This document shows, piece after piece, positions 55,101 through 64,000 of a stretch of DNA of 64,000 nt; within the stretch, counting starts at the first letter, position 1; each line of letters starts with the position of its first letter. The position numbers and the translations under genes were made by a program. The notes under the pieces were generated by a model. That model was not told the DNA's origin. It saw only the letters and a program-made list of their open reading frames with translations, and searched no databases. Origin of the DNA: Paroedura picta (taxonomy: Eukaryota > Chordata > Lepidosauria > Squamata > Gekkonidae); assembly GCF_049243985.1 (NCBI RefSeq), contig NC_135384.1, positions 1,059,001 to 1,123,000 on the forward strand, written 5' to 3'.

Positions 55101-58100
55101 TTTATGGTTTCCGAACCAAGGGATGTTCCTCTGGGGGTTGTGATGGGGGTCTGAGCTTCCCAGATCTAGATGAAAACTGGCTCGCTCGGGCTACCCAGGC
55201 CTGGCTGAAACATCCCATCTGTTTTGTTTATCGTGCTCATGCTTATTTCCCGCCCCATCCCCTGAGATTTGTGGGGTGGACTCCTTCATAACAAAATGCC
55301 GTATAAAACTAAATATATACAAGTAAAATATAAAAATCCTAAATGCATGCAATTAAAATCTGAAAACACGTTCCAGGCAAAGCGATTCACTGCCGCTTGT
55401 TCCCCTGCCCATAAAAACGCCTTGGATCAAAGGGGGAAGCAGCTGAGGGTGGACAGAGTCTGCAGCATGGAACGCGAACAGAGACACTTTTTAAAAATCC
55501 AAACGAGAAAAATGCATCCCAACAGCGATGAGATCAAAGCCGCAGTTCAAAGCTGTAGTGAATAGAATCGTCCTAGTCGGGACCTGATGGACAGTGAAGT
55601 CCCTGGTGGTCTCCAGGGAGGGCGGGGGAGGGGGTGGGCCGGCCATTGACATGGTGCCCCCGCTGGGAAAAACAACGCACCCCACAGAGACCCTGACCCA
55701 TGGCCGTGAGCATTCACCCTCCCTCCTTCCCTCCCTCTAGGTGAAAATTGATGAGCTGGACGAGAAGTGGTGTGGCTCGGTCCACGTGGGGCTGACCACC
55801 TTCCTGCCGCTGGACGCCCCTTACGCAGTCACCGGGCTGCCCTCCAGCGTCCTCGAGCTCCGCTCCAAGGTGACCTGGCTGGTGACGGGCACGGAGGTGC
55901 GGCGCAACGGCATTCTGCAGAAGCAGAACTACGGGTGCTCGCTGGAGCGCCTCGGGGTGAGTGTGACCGCCGGAGAGGCAGACCGCTGTAGGTTTGCAGC
56001 AGGGCACGGGAGGAGAGGCTGGGCAGCCCCTGCCCGGAAGCCCCAGCGCAAAGAGATGGGCCTTCCCGATATGCCGTTTCTCTCTGGGCAGGAGGAGCCC
56101 AACATACGCTCTGCCTGCTGAACGCGGAACAAACCAGCCTGGAGTAGGAGACCGAGCGGAGGTCTTAGGACCCTCTGCAAACCCGGGCTTGAGTCCCCAG
56201 TTCTGCCCTGGAAGCTCTCTGACTGGCCGTGGGCCTGGCAGAGACTCTCACCCTGGCCTACCCAACAGGGATGTGGTGAGGAGGGAGGGAGGGAAGGAGA
56301 GTGGCGTCCAAAGCCGCTTTGAATCTCAGCTGGGATGTGAATAGCTGCAGTGGGTCACGCAGGGAACACCTGCCTCTCTTCAAGGTGCTGGGAGCCTGTG
56401 GGGGGTGGGCTGGAGCTGTGCCAAGGAGCCCCATAGGGACCAACCACAGACTCGGGGGTCGAGCTTTCGAGAGTCAGCACTGTAGCCCCGAAAAGCTTCC
56501 CCACGGTGCTCTGGGACCAGCAGGGCTCCCCTCTGAACCGCCCTTCTTTGGGCAATGAGTGAAAGAGAGCAGGGCCAAGGGGGGCTGGGGAGGCCCAGAG
56601 GGGGCAGCCAGGGCTGGGACAAGCCGGATGGCGTCCGGCCCTGCCCTGACGCTGGCTCTTCCTCCAGGTGGGGAGCCGCATAGGCGTGAAGCGCTGCACG
56701 GATGACACCATGCACGTCTTGATCGATGGGGAGGACATGGGCCCTGCGGCGACCGGGGTGGCTAAGGTGAGGGGCGGATCCAGCCCTCTTCCCCCGGGGG
56801 CTGAGATCTTCCCACGGACACGTGGTGCAGGGGCCTTGATCTGGGTGAGCCTGCAGGCGACGCTGGCTTCCCCCGGGCCCCTGAGCAAGGAACCTTGTAC
56901 TGTGGTGGCAGCTACTGCCAAAGCTATATTAAAAAAAAAATCTGCACAGCCAATCAGATCTCCACTGGCCAATCAGAAGCCACAGTGGACAAAATGCCTG
57001 GAAAGGTGTTGGCAGGTGCCCACGGGCACCCTGTTGGAGACCCTGGTGTAGCATGATGGTCCAGGTTGTGGATCCCATTAGCTTCCGTAGCGCCCTGCTT
57101 CCCCCTGGGAGCTCTGGGCACAGGCTGAGGTACCAAGGAGGCGACGGCAGCAGGTCCCCAGATGCCACGGAGGCAGAGCAGAGGGCCGAGGGGGGGGGGG
57201 CTGGGCACAATCGTGGGCAGCCAGGGGAGGCTGGGGGGGGCGGTCTGGGCCAAGGAGCTCTTCCCATCGGCCTCTCTGCCTCCAGAACGTCTACGTGGTG
57301 CTAGATCTCTACGGCCGGGTGACGTCGGTCTCCATTGTGAGCTCCAGCACACTGGAGGAGGCGGACGGCACCAAACCGCCCTCGGTGACTTCGGAGCCCT
57401 TCAGCGAAGAGGAAGAGGAGGAGGAAGCCGTGCCAGTAAGTGTCACTGGGGAGGGCGGGGGAGGAGCTGGCCATCCCCACTCTGCCCCCGTCAGAACCCG
57501 GGGGGAGAGGGGGGCTTCCAGGAAAGGAGGGATCGGATGGCGAACGTTTTCATCAGTAAATAAAGATGTGAAAACCTTCCCTGAGAACTGAGGAGGTGTG
57601 TTGGGGGAAGTCTGGAGAAAGCACGAAGCCAGAGATGGAGCCAGGCCAGAAAGATGGAGCCCGGCCTCCCAGCCCATCCTCCTTCTCCCTCCCTGCCTCC
57701 CTCCCTCTCTGACAGTGTGAGAACGAGGTCCCTGCCGTGACGTCCTCCATGCAGTTCCTGGAGAACCACGGCAAGAACATCCTGCTGTCCAACGGCAACC
57801 TGACAGCCACCCGTGTCTCCAGCTACAACCAGGGCATCGTGGTGGTGGCTCAGCCCCTCCCTCCTCAGCAGCTCTTCCAGGTGGGTGTGGCCGAGGGCTT
57901 GTGCCTTCCGGGCAACCATCCCCCAGCCGGTGGGGCTCCCGGCTCTTCCTGGCCCGAGGGGGCATCCTGCTGCTCTCCTCTTCCAGAGCACAATTGCCTT
58001 CACTTGTACCCCACCTTTCTCCCCAAAGCGGACACCCAGCAAGCTTCCGTAGCTCGAGGGGAAGGGGATTTTGAATCGTCCAAATCCTAGTCATCGCCTT

Positions 58101-61100
58101 TGCGCTGCCCCGGATAGATCTGCTCTTTGCATGTGGTGGTCTGCTGCGGTTGGGGAGGCAGGTGCTTCTGGCTTAAGGGGGGGCAGGAACACGGGGGGGG
58201 GGTGGCTGCGCATGCTGGGTGTTTCCCTTCCGGTGCCAGGAGGACTCACGGTGCCCCTTGCCCCTCTGGTTGCCTCTCAGTTCCAGATCGATTCCCTGAA
58301 TCCACAGTGGACTTCCTCGCTCTCCCTGGGGGTCATCGGGAGCTCTCCCGAGCGGCTCAATTTCCCCGCCACGGCCTGCTCCCTGAAGCGCTCCACGTGG
58401 CTCCTGCAGCGGGACTCTGTCTTCCACAACTCCCTCAAGGTGAGGCCGGCTCTGGCTGATGGCCCCCTTTCTGGTGGATCCATGTCCCCCACTTCTCGGG
58501 GTGCCTGTCTCCATTCGGGGAGGCGGAGAACGTGGAAAGAACCTGGACCCTCTCTTTCCTCCGATGAGCTGGGGGTGGCCGCTCCTCTCCTTCCAGCTTC
58601 CCCTGACAGCTAGGCCGGGCTGCGAGGAGTAACTGGGCCAGAGTCAACAGAGGGAAGGTGTTGGGAGAGCCCTCCCCTCTCCCCCTTGCGTCCATCGGGG
58701 CCATTGCTCTGCTGCTGAGCCAGGCCTAAAGTCTCCCCTGGACTGAAGGAGGACTTGGAGGGGACTCAGTGTCCCCAGGGCCCTCCCCATCCCAGGGCTT
58801 GCTCTGACTCCTCCATAAATTCTGAACGGTACTGAAAGCGCCCTGTGAGTTTCGCCCAGGAAAGAGCCGCTGGAGCAGCCCAGAGAGTGGGCTTTTGAGG
58901 GCGGCGTGTCTGGAGCCCACGCAGAGAGCCCCTCTCCCGTCACAGCCCTCAGCCGCACCCTCTCCCCCCCCCCTGCTGCAGATCGTCGAGAACTACGGTC
59001 CCAACTTGGACACCTGCCCCGAAGGGACAGTCCTGGGCCTTCTGGTGGACGCCAGCGGCTGCCTCCACCTCTACGTCAACGGGATGGACCGGGGCGTGGC
59101 CGCGCAAGACATCCCCGCCCCCTGCTACGCCTTCATTGACCTCTACGGGCAGTGCGAGCAGGTGAGCCAAGGCTTCCCTCGTGTCAGAGCCTTCCCCCCT
59201 CGCTGCTCCGGATCTTCTGTGCGGGTGGAAAGAACCAGGGTGGTCGGCGTAAGGCTGGTTCTGTCCAAGGGTTATAAAGAGATGGAGCTGCTTGACTGCT
59301 GTATCCTTCCCAGGTGACCATCGTGACAAACGACACCCCTGCGGTGGGAGCAGAAGGCGCCGATCCCCACAGCCAGGGGGACATGGAGAAGGCAGACGTG
59401 GTGGACGGTGAGTAGGCGCTTGGGATGCCTTCGTGCCGCCCTTCCTCGTCCCCTCCTGCTCGTGGGAGCCCTGCCAGGACTCTGGGCGTCAGCTTGGCCG
59501 GGGGCTGCTTCGGAAAGAAAGGCCTCGGCAGAGCAACGGCTGCTGGCCGGACGTGCCAAATCCCAGTGCTGCCAAAGGCCTCCTGACCACGTTCCTGGCT
59601 TCACAGCACTGGCCACTCGTTTATATTCCTGTCCCCATCAACCTTTGCCCTCCTGACCGCTCCCGATCGCACAGGCCCCAGCCAGGGTGCCCATAGCCTC
59701 GCAGGATGTCCCCTTGCCCTCCTGCCGGTGCCCCGGCAGACACCTTGGGCAATCTGACGCAGCCTTCCGGGTGCAGCCTCAAAACGCCTGCCGCACCTGG
59801 CCTGCAGCCGCACAGTGAAGACCCTCAGGCTGTGGGGGCCGCTTGTTACCCAGATGAGCACAATGCCCTGTTGGCCACTCAGAAGCCTTCCTGGGCCACG
59901 GCCCCACCTGGCCCCTTCCGCTGTCCACAGACACTTGGCAGGTAGCGGGGAAGAAGGTGGATGGATCCCACGGGGCCTGTGGGCGCCATCTTGGGGACCC
60001 CACCCCGAGCAAAGGTGGCCGGTGGCTTTGGGAGGCAGGCAAGCAGGCAAGCCTCTTCCTTCTTCTTGGCTCGGGAACCAAGGCAGCCGTGGCGATGGGC
60101 CAGCTGGGGCATGCCATCCCTTCCTCTCCCTCTGCTAATTCTTGGCACCCCCCTCCCCACCGCACCCCTCCTGTGCTCCAGGCATCAAGGAGAGCGTCTG
60201 CTGGACTCCCCCCGTAGACCTGAACACCCTGAAGGCCTGTGAATACCACGCCCTCTGCGCTCGCTTCAAAGACCTGCTCCTCCTGCCAGGTGAGTGGCAG
60301 CGACCCCCGGCTGGCCAGCCCCCACCTCAGCTTCCGCACACCTGCCTTGAGCTGAACGGGGGGGGGGGGGGCCTCCAGTAGCAGGATTGTTAAAAGCGGG
60401 AATGTGGATTTTTTTGCTGGATGCCAGCCCTGCCTGAGGCCTCTCCCACCTTACCTCAATGTGGGGGTCCCCCTTTCTCCCTCTCCCCAGACGCTTATTT
60501 CGTGGAAGACCCCAAGTACAGCCTCTGCTATTGTGAGTCCTGCCACAAGCTCCGGGGCGATGAAGCTTATTACAAGCGGGGGGAGCCGCCTCGAGATTAC
60601 GCCCTGCCTTTCGGCTGGTGCCGCTTCAGCCTCAGGTACGAATAGGTGTGGGCGTACGCGTGAGGGTTCTTTTGGGGGGGGGCCGGGGGCGCGTATTGGA
60701 ATGTCGCTCGAAAGGAGAAATCCTGGAGAATTGTGACCCGAGACCAAAATGAGTGCAAATGCTTTTGCTCCCGGGTAGAAGACTTTTTGCCTTCACGGCT
60801 CAAATATGTTTGGTGACCGTTCCGCGCAGGACTTTGTACACGCCCGCCCAGGGTCCCTTTCTCCCTTCTTTTCCCCGGTCGCTGCAGAATCAATCCCCGG
60901 CTGGAGGTGGCCAGTCCCTCGAAGAAATGGCACATGGCCTACCACGGAACAAGCGTGGGGGCCATACGCCGCACGCTGGATCAAGGAGAGCTGGTGCCAG
61001 GTAAGAGGGTGGGACCGGACCCCCTTGCCTCTGAGGTGCTGCCTCTCCTCAGAGATCCTGCTCCTTGAATCAGCCCCTGCCGCTTAGGGGACGTGCGGCA

Positions 61101-62504
61101 GGCCCGACTCCCCGTCCCCTTCTAGCGCGGCTGCGTGTCTCTTTCCCGCTCTGCAGGGAGCGCGTCCATCTTGAGTTGCCGCCCGGTGAAGGCAGACCCG
61201 CAGGGCAGCGGGGGCGGAGGCAGCGGGGGCAGCAGTGGAGGGTACCGCGAGGCAGAGGAGAACAGCTCCCCCAGCCGTGAGGACCTCGTGCGCGTCCTGC
61301 TGTCACCCACCCTGCGCTACGCCGGGCTGGAGACGTTTGCCACCAAAGTGCAGTAAGTGTCTGGGGGGGGGTTTCTATAGAACTTGAGGGAGTGGTTCCC
61401 AGTAGGCCTGGAGAAATGGGCAGGAGAAGCCTTTCATGGCTGGAGTTAACGCAAAGTCACCTGCAAAAGAGTGTCCCATTGCATCTCTGTTCATCCATTC
61501 TCCAGGCCAGTTGGCAAGCCCACCTGAGCGAAACAGCTCTTTGGGCCAGTCGCAGTCATGGGGAAAGGGCCGGGGGTGGGGGAAAGGTCTTGTGGTCTTT
61601 AACTTAAGGAAGGGCCGGAGAGCTCATGTGGGAGGAGGGGGGCAGGAGGGGGTGTTTTGTGGGGCCCGGCTGGAGGGCGGAGCTACCTGTTCCCTGAAAT
61701 GAGCCATTTGAACGCTCAGCCGGCATCCGTGCTTTGCTGTGCGTGGGACTATCCTGGGAGGCTCCTGGCCTCCCAGCCGCTGTGGCCGTGGTTCCTACAA
61801 CTGTGTCTGTGAGCTGCTTGCTCACCGGAAATGACCCAGTTGCCAGAGGGTGGCCACATTAGATTCCCCACTAAAGTCTCCAGAGTTTTCCATTCACCGC
61901 TGTTAAGGAAGCGTCCAGTAGCTCCCGAGAGGCCATCAAGAATTTGGGTGTGTTTTTTTGCTCGCTGATTGGGCACTCAGGTTGCCGTGAAGTGAGCTTT
62001 CCTTGGGACGGTCTTCCGTGGTCCTTGGCAGAAAGGTCTGATCTGCACTTAGCACCCACCTGGCCTCCAAGCAAAGCCGCTCCTCCTGCCAGGGCTCCCG
62101 GGCAACTGTTTGGGTGGCACAGGGCCTGCCATCACTGCCAGGAGTTAAGAGCGTGCAGGGGGGAAGGGCTGCCCTCCATCTGTCCCCCCCCCCGGCCAGA
62201 GCACGGAATGCCAAAGTTTTTGTGGCCCCCCAGTCTCTGCTCTGCGCTGCCCCTTCATGCCCTCCTGACCAGCCTTTCTCTTTCCCTCCCGTGCTCTAGA
62301 TTTAAAGACCCAAAGTCGCACCGACAGCACGTGGCTCAGGTGGCCTTCCAGGTGTGCGTGCGCCCCGGCTCCTACAAAGTGTGCCCCCAGACCCTGGTAG
62401 TCCCGGAGCCGCTGGATCCACGCTTCAGCAGTGCCGAGATCGAGTGGGTCACCAAGGAGAAGGGAGCGACTGTCCTGTACGGGCTGCTGATCCGCGTGGA
62501 ATGA
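43180..62504 (+). CDS. NEURL4: Neuralized-like protein 4
   Basis: Centrosomal and cytoplasmic scaffold with Neuralized homology repeats (NHR); the mammalian protein binds HERC2 and CP110 and limits centriolar material. Twenty-nine exons: 43180-43395, 44042-44420, 45128-45193, 45604-45887, 47088-47199, 47338-47426, 47551-47623, 48304-48568, 49042-49223, 49752-49837, 49975-50137, 50447-50645, 51502-51578, 51764-51842, 52793-52968, 54435-54563, 54717-54862, 55741-55956, 56668-56766, 57286-57435, 57716-57880, 58281-58439, 58982-59161, 59314-59407, 60182-60289, 60491-60635, 60888-61000, 61157-61352, 62300-62504. Total 4551 nt, 1516 residues (human 1562). Six NHR domains at about 25-190, 265-433, 475-638, 665-840, 865-1030 and 1063-1235 repeat the [11 protein letters not shown] pattern and a DLYG block. 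Cysteines in CEYHALC and CYCESC (about 1310-1315) suggest a zinc site, and HGT at 1365-1367 an ADP-ribosyltransferase-like end. Exon 10 ends in a likely GC donor; exon 15 is six bases longer than expected. The ATG at 43180 is the only one near exon 1 in frame. Confidence 0.96.
43468..43705 (-). repeat. Sauria-like SINE
   Basis: Minus-strand copy from 'gttggtttctgtaccccgct' to 'aatcaaacccggtctcggga', with a short internal duplication of the AGAACT block. In NEURL4 intron 1. Confidence 0.65.
46367..46502. mobile_element. Palindromic hAT-like MITE with 8-bp target duplication
   Basis: Arms of about 65 bp start CAGGGCTAGTCAACCTGTGG and end with the complement CTACCCCTG. Flanks tccatgag (46359-46366) and cccatgag (46503-46510) agree at 7 of 8 bases. 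Each arm holds GACTACAATTCCCATGAG. In NEURL4 intron 4. About 85 percent similar to the 12286 copy by eye. Confidence 0.85.
47795..48145 (+). repeat. LINE 3'-end copy
   Basis: 'ccactgccagaggatgtagt' 'gatggccacaggcacagaga' through 'ctggtctgatccagctggac' and 'ccttctggtgttctcatgag'. The longest plus-strand copy of this family in the window; in NEURL4 intron 7. Confidence 0.6.
48655..48835. repeat. Degenerate palindromic repeat
   Basis: 'ggaagtgacatcagtggcaa' 'cgttctggcttttgggcaaa' then 'gttctatggtagaatt' and 'aaccataggattctgccccc' form an imperfect inverted repeat. This pattern occurs widely in lizards; class uncertain. In NEURL4 intron 8. Confidence 0.4.
50150..50340 (+). repeat. tRNA-derived SINE, second copy
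   Basis: 'cttggcatgcagaagggccc' 'aggttcagtcccagcacccc' repeats the box B region and tail of the 4255 copy; box B has decayed (GGTTCAGTCCC). In NEURL4 intron 11. Confidence 0.6.
51640..51745 (+). repeat. Sauria-like SINE tail
   Basis: 'gtctgttgtggggagaggaa' 'gggaaggcaat' then a TTC/CTC-rich tail. In NEURL4 intron 13, close to the exon 14 acceptor, whose pyrimidine tract is partly made by the SINE tail. Confidence 0.6.
52230..52390 (+). repeat. LINE/SINE tail of 'CCGCC...GGCGGTATATAAATAAA' type
   Basis: 'aaaccgccatgaaccggccg' followed by 'ggcggtatataaataaaaca' is the common squamate retroposon tail. In NEURL4 intron 14; it also supplies AATAAA hexamers inside an intron. Confidence 0.5.
53248..53490 (+). 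repeat. LINE 3'-end copy
   Basis: 'ggaatttgctgccagaggat' to 'gacccagcagggctcttctt', ending near 'ctgttatg'. In NEURL4 intron 15, directly followed by a CR1-type fragment at 53517-53680. Confidence 0.6.
53517..53680 (-). repeat. CR1-type LINE 3' end
   Basis: 'agagttggaaggggcctcca' 'gggtcatcaactccctgcac' and 'ccagcctggtctggaggaaa'; same family as the BovB-split copy at 30611-30880, but uninterrupted. Confidence 0.6.
56150..56343 (+). repeat. Degenerate Sauria-like SINE
   Basis: 'cttgagtccccagttctgcc', 'ggaagctctctgactggccg' and 'ccaaagccgctttgaatctc' follow the order of the SINE blocks with much decay. In NEURL4 intron 18. Confidence 0.45.
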
Positions 62505-63860
62505 GACTGACTCCCTCCCTCCCCCCGTCCACGGGGAGAGGGGCCCGATCCGATGCCACAACTCGCAGGGAGGGCTGGCTCTGGCCAAAGGAGCCCAGCG
62601 CCTGCCTTTTGATGCACAGACTGGGGCGGAGTTTGCGAGTCCCAAGGGGTTTGACAGCGAAGACCGACCGGCACAAGAGACTCAGTGGGGGAGTTCAGGG
62701 AGGGGGGGCAGCCCCTTCCAGGGCCCCCAACTGCTTCCCCTCTTTTTTTTCTTTTGCACAGAAACAAAGCAAGACAAGCTAAAGGTTTTTTTTGGGGGGG
62801 GGGGGAGTGGGCCGTTGACTTGAACCTTGTGTTTAAGAGCATGAAGGTGTGTGGGGGACTTGGGGGTGGGTCAAAGGGGAGGGGCTTTTGGTGCCACAAA
62901 AAGACTTGACAGAACTTTGGACTGTGGGAACTCTTTCTGGAACATGGGGGGGGGGGTTGTCTGTGATGTGGAATCTCCTTTCCTCCTGCCTAGTTGCCTA
63001 TCTCCGCTGGGAGAGAATTTGGAGGAAGGGGTGGGTGGGGGTGGGGAGGTTGGTGCTGCATTGCAGGCTGAGACAATTTAGATTTGGGGGGCTTTGGACT
63101 GAACCTCGTGGCAGGCAGACGGAGCAGGGGTTGGTTCCGGTCACCCCTCCTGGAAGAGAGCACAGGGGCACGGGGGGGGGGGGATTTGGGATGTCGGGAG
63201 TGACTCTGCCTTCCTTCTGTGCATGTCTGTCTCTGTTGAAAGCCCTTGTGTATTTGGCACCCGCGGCAGAGAGGAACTCTGGCTTTTAGCACCCTTTACA
63301 CACCTCTCCAAGAAGGGCTCGGACAATCCCGGACCCCTGCGGGGGGGGGGTAGGAAGAGGAAAGGAAAGCAACTAGGTGTGCAAGTCAACAGAACCAGAA
63401 TTGGATCTCTGTCCCTAAGGCCAGGCTCTGATAATCAAACTGCCCCCTCCCTTCCCCACCCCACCAGAAGCACACCGCCTTCCAGCCCACCTCACCTCAC
63501 TGCTTTTCCTCCTCAGACTCTGGACTTTCCCCCTTGGACAATTCCGTCTCCCCCCCCCCTCCCCTTATTTATTTATGCCTGCATCAGTTGCCCTCACCCC
63601 CAACCCCCCAAAAATGTGAACTTTTTTTTGTTAAGAGGCAGAAAGGGGCGTCAGGTTTAAATCTACCCGCCCTTTCCGCCTCTTGGATTTATATATATTT
63701 TAAATTGTATTTATGCTGCTTTTTTTCACTTTATTTGTTGAAAAAATGACATGCATTGTGTTTTTTTTAACCGAAGTCTGACGCTTTGTTTCTTTGAAGT
63801 TCCAGCGGTTGTACGGCGTGTTTTGCCCTCGCAGGGTTGATAAACAGACTCCGACTGCTC
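62505..63860 (+). other. NEURL4: NEURL4 3' UTR
   Basis: About 1.3 kb of non-coding sequence after the stop, becoming T/A-rich from 63550 with TATTTATTTATG-like AU-rich stretches. No AATAAA was found; GATAAA at about 63838-63843, followed by GT-rich sequence, is the best poly(A) signal. Several G-runs of 9-10 lie inside. Confidence 0.55.
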
Positions 63861-64000
63861 CGCGTGTGCGTCTCGCTCCTTCCGCGGGGGGGCGGGGCGG
63901 GGCGGGGCGGGGGGGATACCTGGCCGGCCAGGTGGGCAGGCCTCACAGGAGCGTTGTGCAGGGCGGGGAGCTCAGCTGGGGGCAGCGGACTGCCCTTGAA
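63861..64000. other. GC-rich spacer with G-quadruplex-like repeat
   Basis: Contains several GGGGC units in a row (about 63886-63912), able in principle to form a G-quadruplex on the plus strand. No gene seen before the window ends. Confidence 0.5.

Overview
This window looks like a compact, gene-dense stretch of a squamate reptile genome, most likely a gecko-like lizard. The evidence is spliced vertebrate gene structure with GT-AG introns, CpG-island promoters, a tRNA-derived SINE of Sauria type with a BovB-like tail, a BovB LINE 3' end nested in a CR1-type LINE end, and palindromic hAT-like MITEs with 8-bp target duplications. Seven protein-coding genes were recognised by reading exons and splice sites directly. 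All belong to the neighbourhood known from human chromosome 17p13.1.

Layout from left to right: ACADVL (minus strand, 5' two thirds only, exons 167-6641, cut by the window start); DVL2 (minus, coding 10284-16167, 15 exons, 750 aa, long 3' UTR to about 7660); PHF23 (minus, coding 17855-21569, 5 exons, 366 aa, poly(A) signal near 16755); GABARAP (minus, coding 23479-25318, 4 exons, 118 aa); CTDNEP1 (minus, coding 27892-36285, 8 exons, 244 aa); ELP5 (minus, coding 38784-42825, 8 exons, 308 aa); and NEURL4 (plus, coding 43180-62504, 29 exons, 1516 aa). For the six complete genes the exon lengths add to a multiple of three with one stop, which supports the models. Five minus-strand genes (DVL2 to ELP5) run head-to-tail. 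ELP5 and NEURL4 are head-to-head with 354 bp between start codons, sharing one CpG island.

The genes do not form one pathway: mitochondrial very-long-chain fatty-acid oxidation (ACADVL), Wnt signalling (DVL2), a histone-reading PHD protein reported to restrain autophagy (PHF23), autophagosome conjugation (GABARAP), nuclear-envelope lipin phosphatase (CTDNEP1), Elongator tRNA modification (ELP5) and a centriolar/ubiquitin-linked Neuralized protein (NEURL4). As I recall the human map, gene order is kept from ACADVL to ELP5, but ACADVL and ELP5 are flipped relative to their neighbours, and the genes that lie between ELP5 and NEURL4 in human are absent here.

No prokaryote-like system, CRISPR array, endogenous retrovirus or classical RNA gene was seen. 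The most interesting signals are regulatory: clusters of ACTACA-N-N-TCCCAG (ZNF143/SBS-type) motifs in and upstream of PHF23 and upstream of ACADVL, and MITEs that carry the same core in both arms; four CACGTG boxes in the DVL2 promoter; CRE plus CACGTG boxes upstream of GABARAP; three NRF1-type palindromes upstream of CTDNEP1. Also notable are a likely GC-AG intron in NEURL4, an ADP-ribosyltransferase-like signature at the NEURL4 C terminus, and an unusual TTACGC-rich CpG island upstream of GABARAP.
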